NCBI RefSeq assembly: GCF_965221945.1
Contig: NZ_OZ244925.1
Location: 3,782,001 to 3,846,000, forward strand
Reading direction: 5' to 3'
Source of the DNA: Poriferisodalis sp965221945
GTDB lineage: Bacteria > Actinomycetota > Acidimicrobiia > Acidimicrobiales > Poriferisodalaceae
DNA: 64,000 nucleotides
This document shows, one piece after another, positions 59,071-64,000 of the stretch. The translations under genes and the position numbers were made by a program. The notes under the pieces were generated by a model, which worked only from the letters and a program-made list of their open reading frames with translations, was not told where the DNA came from and searched no databases. Within the stretch, counting starts at the first letter, position 1. Every line of letters begins with the position of its first letter.

Positions 59071-60621
59071 TCAGTCGTGGAGCCTCTCTTTTGCCATCGG
59101 AGAAAGGGCGAAACCGCCCACAAGCTTCTCATAGGCACGGCCTACCCGAATCAGCAGGGTTTCATCCCATTGCTTGCCCACGATGCTCATGCCCACCGGC
59201 ATGCCATGGCCCGCTGCGACCGGAATCGTCAGGTCAGGATTGCCGGTCACGTTGGAGACTGCCGTGTTGGGAATCATCTCCAACGCACGCGCCACGTACT
59301 CGTCGATCGGGGCGTCACTCGACGGGATCTTCTTCGCCGGGAACGGCAGCGTCGGGTAGCACAGCACGTCATAGTCGGCGAATGCCGCGTCGACGGCGGC
59401 GTTGATCTGCGGGCGAACGTTGGAAGCCCGCGCATAAGCCCCGCCGCCGGTATGGGAGATCGTGTGCTCCGCGCACAGCATCACGAACTTGAGCGTTTTC
59501 GATGTGAGATGGGCGTTGGCCTTCCAGCCTCGGTGTGAGTGCTCGATCTGTTCGGGGTCGAACCGGCCTCGGTAGTTCATGCCGTAGCCATTGCCGCGGA
59601 TCATCTGCCACATGGCGCCGTCGGTCGCGATGACGTTCCAGACATGCAGGGCATCTCGGTGTTCGGGGATCGAGACGGTCTTGACGATTGCGCCTGCGTC
59701 CGCGAGACGATGAGCGGCAGTTTCCACGAGTGAGTCGGAATCGAGGTCGCTGAGGCCCTCCCATCCGAATCCTTCGGCGACGACGCCAACCCTGAGGCCC
59801 TCGATCCCGTCGTCCATGCCGGCGGAGTAGTCGATGCCCGAAGGTGCATGGGGTTGGCGAGGGTCGTGGCCGTCAGGACCTGCGATCGCGGTGAGAAATG
59901 TCGCCAGATCGGCCATGTTGCGTGCGATCGGACCCAGATGGTCGATGGTCGACTCGATCGGGTAGGCGCCGGTGTAGGGGACGAGGCCGAACGTTGGCTT
60001 CAGTCCCGCGTTGCCGCAGAACGCGGCCGGCATCCGGATCGAGCCGCCTTGGTCGCCAGCGATAGCCATGTCCACTTCGCCTGCGGCCACCAGGGCGCCG
60101 CTGCCGCCCGACGAACCGCCCGAGGTTCGCGATGTGTCCCATGGGTTGCGTATGGGACCAGTGGCGCACGTGTGGCTGGCGCCCGAGAAGCACAGGTCCT
60201 CGCAAGCCGACTTGCCCAGGATCGTGCCTCCCGCAGCCAGGATCCGGGTCACGACAGTGGCGTCGACCGTGGGGATGAATCCCTCCACGATGCGCGAGCC
60301 GTTCATCATCGGGACCCCCGCGACCGCCACGTTGTCCTTGATGGCGAACGTCTTTCCCGTCAGCGGACCGAACTCGGATTCGCGGAGCTCACACCGGACA
60401 TACCAGGCTCCGAGTTGGTTTTCGCCGTCCGCCGGGTGGTAGCTGTGGCGCTCCGGCGCAGCGGGCTTGGATGCGTCGTACATCGCATCGACGTACTCAT
60501 ATGACCCCAACGCGCCTTCGATCAGGGTCTGATACACCGAGAGCTCGTCGTCATGGAGCCCCAGATTCCAGTTCTGTGAGATCGCCCGAAGCTCGTCGAG
60601 GTCGGGTACTGGAATGGCCAC
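59071..60621 (-). CDS. Amidase signature family hydrolase
   Basis: I chose GTG 60621 (VAIPVPDLDELRAISQ) behind GGGGG. The 516-residue enzyme has the Ser-cisSer-Lys triad: Lys in GKTFAIKDNVAVAG, cis-Ser in TSRTSGGSSGGSGALVAAG and nucleophile Ser in AGDQGGSIRMPAAFCG. Amidases cleave small amides to acid and ammonia. It heads the minus-strand unit amidase-kinase-regulator-urtABCDE. This strongly suggests that the transporter imports its substrate and the two-component system senses it. Confidence 0.92.
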   Translation of the reverse strand: MAIPVPDLDELRAISQNWNLGLHDDELSVYQTLIEGALGSYEYVDAMYDASKPAAPERHSYHPADGENQLGAWYVRCELRESEFGPLTGKTFAIKDNVAVAGVPMMNGSRIVEGFIPTVDATVVTRILAAGGTILGKSACEDLCFSGASHTCATGPIRNPWDTSRTSGGSSGGSGALVAAGEVDMAIAGDQGGSIRMPAAFCGNAGLKPTFGLVPYTGAYPIESTIDHLGPIARNMADLATFLTAIAGPDGHDPRQPHAPSGIDYSAGMDDGIEGLRVGVVAEGFGWEGLSDLDSDSLVETAAHRLADAGAIVKTVSIPEHRDALHVWNVIATDGAMWQMIRGNGYGMNYRGRFDPEQIEHSHRGWKANAHLTSKTLKFVMLCAEHTISHTGGGAYARASNVRPQINAAVDAAFADYDVLCYPTLPFPAKKIPSSDAPIDEYVARALEMIPNTAVSNVTGNPDLTIPVAAGHGMPVGMSIVGKQWDETLLIRVGRAYEKLVGGFALSPMAKERLHD

Positions 60622-60957
60622 CGCTACCCCCAGGGTCGTCCGTCGTCGCGACCCTCGAAAGGGCCGAACCGTTCGCAGCGTAAGTACGGCCGCGAACGCC
60701 ATGTCACCTGCAATTGCGGGTATCTGTGTTGCCGCTCGACAGGCGGATTCAGGCTGAGAGGCGGCGGGCCGTGGCTGCGTCGAACCCCACGGAGAACTCG
60801 ATCGGCCGGTCCTCGCGGTGCCGTTGGCGTCGAGGTGCCACTGACCCAGCAGCACGATCGACGACTCGGCCGCCTCTCGAGCCAGCGACGCCAGGCCAGA
60901 ACGGAACGTCGCCATCGCCCCCATTCCGACGTCGAACTGCTGAGGCTGTCGTGTCTC
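60622..60957. other. 336-bp gap, no recognised gene
   Basis: The amidase frame is open upstream to 60924 but the extra residues show no family resemblance. I see no hairpin with T tract. The promoter of the amidase unit should be near its left side. Confidence 0.4.
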
Positions 60958-62202
60958 CTATTTTCGCGACGGCTTCACGAACGGCAGTCTCGAGAGCGAA
61001 ACCGGAACATCGATCGGGTGTTCGCTCTCATCCCACCTCAAGGACACAGCTTCAAGAGGATCCAGGTGAGCTGGCAAGTGGGCGAATCCGATGATTTCCT
61101 TGAGATTCGAACTCCAACCGATGCTTGTCGCGAATCCAGTCACGTCACCCCCACTGAGCAGCTTCATAGGGGGGATACGTCGAATTTTTCCGTTGACGAT
61201 GGGCATCTCATCGCGCTCCACGTATGAAGACACAAGCTGACGCCAATCAACTCTCATGGCCCAAATGCGACGTCCGATGCCTCCGGCTTGACTTTCAGTA
61301 AGGAGTGCATTTCTTCCGACAAAGTCACCCTTGTTGAAGTCCACAAAGCGTCCGAGATTTAGTTCGTACGGCGAAGCATGGTACGCATCATCTACCAGTC
61401 CGTAACTATGCGCCTTTACGACATCTGGACCCGCTCGTGCATAGTCGATGGCGGGAAGTACCATGCCAGCCTCGACGCGAACGATGTCTTGAGACGCGTG
61501 CCCACACGGCTCGATCGAGGCGCCAGAAGGCGTAGATACGAGCGCCTCCCAAACGTCGTTTCCAGCTTCCGGGGGAACCCAGAGTTCGTAGCCCTTGACT
61601 CCCGTGAATCCCGTGCGCCAAACGTGTACTGGCACCGAGGAGAATGCTGTTCGGCGGCCGCGTGAGAACTTTAGATGAGACCAGTCTTGCCCGGTTGCTT
61701 CTTGGAGAATCGACAACGCATCCGGTCCTTGCAATGCGAGAATCCCGAAGCAATCTGTGACGTCTTCAATAACAACCTCTAGCCGTCTGCGCTGCCGTGA
61801 TAACCATCGATTCATCAAACCTGCTGTGACGATGAAGTCAATCTCGCTCAGTCGAAGTAGCATGCCTTCAACGATGACCTTCCCAAGATCATCGCACCAT
61901 GGTGTGTAGTATGCATGATTGATGGCAATCTGCGTTGCATCTCTCGGAATGAGTCGATTGATGAAACGCTCTGCATCTGGCCCATGAATATGAATCTTGG
62001 CCAGAGGTGACTTGTCCTCCAGCATTGCAGCATTACGGATTGCAGCAGTTTCTACGGCGATACTGGAAAAGAATTCGGGTAACGCATTTTCGCCCCAGGT
62101 CGCCCAAGCTCCCTGCACATTCGCTCTTCGAGCCGCAGCAGTAAAAGGACTGCAGGCAAAGAGTCGATCGGTGAGCGGGGAACCAAAGAACTCTAGACTC
62201 AT
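60958..62202 (-). CDS. GcvT-like aminomethyltransferase / folate-dependent demethylase
   Basis: The 414-residue protein has the GcvT/DmdA/LigM fold landmarks: IRNAAMLEDKSPLAKIHIHG, ALQGPDALSILQEATGQDW, FTGVKGYELWVPPEAGNDVW, CGHASQDIVRVEAGM and YELNLGRFVDFNKGDFVGRN. Such enzymes move a one-carbon group from a methylated or aminomethyl substrate to tetrahydrofolate; the substrate may be glycine-like, DMSP or an aromatic ether. The gene is visibly more AT-rich than its neighbours, which hints at recent transfer. It follows the XRE-cupin regulator. Confidence 0.82.
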   Translation of the reverse strand: MSLEFFGSPLTDRLFACSPFTAAARRANVQGAWATWGENALPEFFSSIAVETAAIRNAAMLEDKSPLAKIHIHGPDAERFINRLIPRDATQIAINHAYYTPWCDDLGKVIVEGMLLRLSEIDFIVTAGLMNRWLSRQRRRLEVVIEDVTDCFGILALQGPDALSILQEATGQDWSHLKFSRGRRTAFSSVPVHVWRTGFTGVKGYELWVPPEAGNDVWEALVSTPSGASIEPCGHASQDIVRVEAGMVLPAIDYARAGPDVVKAHSYGLVDDAYHASPYELNLGRFVDFNKGDFVGRNALLTESQAGGIGRRIWAMRVDWRQLVSSYVERDEMPIVNGKIRRIPPMKLLSGGDVTGFATSIGWSSNLKEIIGFAHLPAHLDPLEAVSLRWDESEHPIDVPVSLSRLPFVKPSRK

Positions 62203-62244
62203 CGGACTAAGTCTCTCTTTCTTCGACTCTTGACTGACACATTC

Positions 62245-62886
62245 TCAGGCCAAGTGATCCGGGACATCCTGCGAGAGGGTCGGCGACGATCCCGGAAGCA
62301 GAACGACAATATTGAGAAGTCGGGCCTCAAAATCTCCGCCGATCCACCGGTGAGGCACATTCGCCACAAATACCATCGTGTCTCCGGCTTCTAGAGTTTC
62401 GACTCCATGACCCTCAAGCTCGACGGAAACAGTGCCCTCGAGGACATAGAGGATCTCGTCACCGGCATGTGTCCATGCAGGATCACTTCTGAATCCGGGG
62501 GGCACCACACATTCACGTATCTCCATTCGTCGACGCGGAGTCGATGTGAGCATCCGAGCAAGCTGCGGAGGATCCGCTTCGTCAGCGCTCCTCCACACAC
62601 CCTCGTCGCGCCGGACAACACTCACGATTGGTTCCGCGCCCTGAGCTAGGAGTTCGGGTGCGGTGATCTTGAGCGCGCCAGCGATTCTGTAGAGCGCGCC
62701 CAGACTGACGTTCGTCAACCCGTTCTCGACTTGGCTCAAGAAACCAGTGGACAACCCTGTCTCCCGGGCTACGTCTGCGAGAGTCATGCCCAGGTCGGTG
62801 CGGACGAGGCGGATCCGCTGCCCCAGCAGCGCGATGTCGACAGAATCGCTCTCGCTCGACCCGGATTCACTCCTGGTCTTTTGCAT
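62245..62886 (-). CDS. XRE-family regulator with C-terminal cupin domain
   Basis: The 213-residue regulator (ATG 62886 behind AGGAG) has an N-terminal HTH (GMTLADVARETGLSTGFLSQ then VENGLTNVSLGALYRIA) and a C-terminal cupin (AWTHAGDEILYVLEGTVSVE, LEAGDTMVFVANVPHRW). This PuuR-like architecture commonly senses a small catabolic substrate. It lies between a BMP-type permease gene and the GcvT-like gene on the same strand and probably controls this unit. Confidence 0.93.
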   Translation of the reverse strand: MQKTRSESGSSESDSVDIALLGQRIRLVRTDLGMTLADVARETGLSTGFLSQVENGLTNVSLGALYRIAGALKITAPELLAQGAEPIVSVVRRDEGVWRSADEADPPQLARMLTSTPRRRMEIRECVVPPGFRSDPAWTHAGDEILYVLEGTVSVELEGHGVETLEAGDTMVFVANVPHRWIGGDFEARLLNIVVLLPGSSPTLSQDVPDHLA

Positions 62887-62899
62887 CGTTTGTGCTCCT

Positions 62900-63970
62900 T
62901 TAGTTGCGGGGTACAGGGGTGGCGAGGAATCTCGGCATGTTGGTCTCACGGCGGCTGGCAAGGAGTGCCACGAGCGCCACGACGTATTGCGCAGCGAGCA
63001 AGATCTGGCTGGGTATGGAGATGTCAGGACGGACCACAAGAAGAACGAGTGAGGCCACAATCACTGCCGCCAGCGGGCCGAGGGTTCGTAGCTTGACCAC
63101 CTCGGTGCGTCTGAGACTCCGCCAGATCAGGAGTGCGGCGATGATGCCGATCAGCAACCACACCGACGCCGGAACAGCTGACTCGGCCTGGAGTCTCAGC
63201 TGGAGGGCGTCGGCTGCGCCAAAGAGCAGTGCGCCAACCAGTACGCCCGCTGGCCGCCATCGGCCGAACACCAGGATCGCGATCGCGATGAAGCCCCGTC
63301 CTGAGGTCATGGCCTCTCTGAAGACGCCGACCGAGCCGATGGACAGGTACGCGCCGGCTAGGCCGGCGAACGCTCCCGCAATCGTCGTCGACACCCACTG
63401 TGTGCGAAGGGGACTCACTCCAGCGGCGCTCGCGGCCGACGGGTTCTGTCCCGTCGCACGGATCCCGAGTCCGAGGCCGGTTCGAGCGAGCATCAGGGCA
63501 ACCACCCCGATCAGCACGAACGCGACATACCCGAGCAGATTCTGCTCGAAGAGAGCCCCGCCGATCCAGGGGATCTCGCTGAGGACGGGAATGGCGATCG
63601 GGTCAAGCCTGTCGATCGGCCCCGAACCGCCGGGAAACGCCCGCTCCAGCGCGTAGTTGGTAGCGCCCAGAGCCCCGATGTTGAGCCCGATCCCGACGAC
63701 TACCTGGTCTCCACGCAGGCCTATCGCCACCGCAGCCATGAGGAGGCCCCCGAACGCGCCGGCCAGAATGGCGGCCAGAATGCCCGCGGTGATGCTCCCA
63801 CTGCTTGCTGCGGCCCAATAGCCGACGAACGCGCCTGACAGCATCATGCCTTCGAGTCCCAGATTCAGCACGCCAGAGCGTTCGGAGATGAGCTCGCCGG
63901 TCGCGGCCAAGAGCAACGGGATCGCCAGGCGGATGGTGGCTGCTAGCCACAGCGCGTCGAAGGGCTCCAT
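62900..63970 (-). CDS. BMP-type ABC transporter permease (nucleoside/simple-compound type)
   Basis: The 356-residue permease (ATG 63970; GTG 63973 possible) has the family pattern ELISERSGVLNLGLEGMMLS, LRGDQVVVGIGLNIGALG, GIRATGQNPSAASAAGV and FIAIAILVFGRWRPAGVLVG, as in YufQ/NupQ permeases that work with BmpA-type lipoprotein receptors. Its partners (second permease, ATPase, receptor) should lie upstream, beyond the window edge. The 13-base gap to the XRE-cupin gene implies co-transcription. Confidence 0.9.
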   Translation of the reverse strand: MEPFDALWLAATIRLAIPLLLAATGELISERSGVLNLGLEGMMLSGAFVGYWAAASSGSITAGILAAILAGAFGGLLMAAVAIGLRGDQVVVGIGLNIGALGATNYALERAFPGGSGPIDRLDPIAIPVLSEIPWIGGALFEQNLLGYVAFVLIGVVALMLARTGLGLGIRATGQNPSAASAAGVSPLRTQWVSTTIAGAFAGLAGAYLSIGSVGVFREAMTSGRGFIAIAILVFGRWRPAGVLVGALLFGAADALQLRLQAESAVPASVWLLIGIIAALLIWRSLRRTEVVKLRTLGPLAAVIVASLVLLVVRPDISIPSQILLAAQYVVALVALLASRRETNMPRFLATPVPRN

Positions 63971-64000
63971 CACAACCCTCCCGCCGGATGACCGACCGCC

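Noticed and set aside
60622..60924. Roughly 100-residue N-terminal extension of the amidase
   Set aside because: No similarity to amidases, and the GTG at 60621 has a ribosome site and gives the normal family length.

Overview
The window is high-GC, densely coded DNA, with many ATGA/GTGA stop-start overlaps, GTG starts and actinobacterial-style gene content (fused PRODH/P5CDH, MazEF, CPA2 antiporter with CBS domains, Lrp, LacI and XRE-cupin regulators). My best guess is an uncultured, probably marine or host-associated actinobacterium (Acidimicrobiia-like). That is inference from content and codon style only; no rRNA or marker gene is present.

Layout. 0.1-6.5 kb: amino-acid and peptide catabolism (PutA, M20 and M29-like peptidases, an Lrp regulator). 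6.7-15.9 kb: one tightly overlapping operon with a peptide/opine-type ABC transporter (solute-binding protein plus DppBCDF-like subunits), a DUF917 protein, a lysine 6-dehydrogenase/saccharopine-dehydrogenase-like enzyme and an aromatic-amino-acid-decarboxylase-type enzyme. A 48-codon stump of an ALDH7-like dehydrogenase sits exactly where the next enzyme of lysine oxidation would be expected. 16-26.8 kb: carbohydrate region with nagA, a LacI regulator, a sugar ABC transporter, an SGNH esterase, a GH32 invertase-like hydrolase, a fructokinase-like P-loop kinase and an MsmK-type ATPase. The palindrome TTTTATAAAA occurs upstream of both the nagA unit and the transporter.

26.5-28.5 kb: an intact IS1634-type element with matching ends and a 5-bp target duplication (TCTGG), inserted one codon before the stop of the msmK-like gene. 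28.5-50.8 kb: accessory zone. It holds a clean MazEF pair, a DddP-like M24 protein, a sulfite-reduction/siroheme/cystathionine synthase cluster (35.1-39.7 kb), a CPA2 antiporter, an AbiEi-like gene behind a near-consensus promoter that predicts a leaderless mRNA, and two near-identical lipoprotein genes 18.6 kb apart. It also has a striking number of genes shortened by INTERNAL deletion: a VapB-VapC fusion, a Phd/VapC remnant, three phosphotransferase remnants, two kinase remnants, DUF2237 fragments and an AbiEii-like remnant. This gene graveyard is the most unusual property of the window.

50.9-60.6 kb (minus strand): a regulated amide/urea/branched-chain-type transport unit with an amidase, a GAF histidine kinase, a LuxR response regulator, UrtA, UrtB, a UrtC-UrtD fusion, UrtE and an acyl-CoA dehydrogenase. 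A 19-bp-arm hairpin separates urtA from urtB. 61-64 kb: a GcvT-like aminomethyltransferase/demethylase of visibly lower GC, an XRE-cupin regulator and a BMP-type ABC permease running to the window edge.

All assignments are from reading translations by eye; no database search was run.
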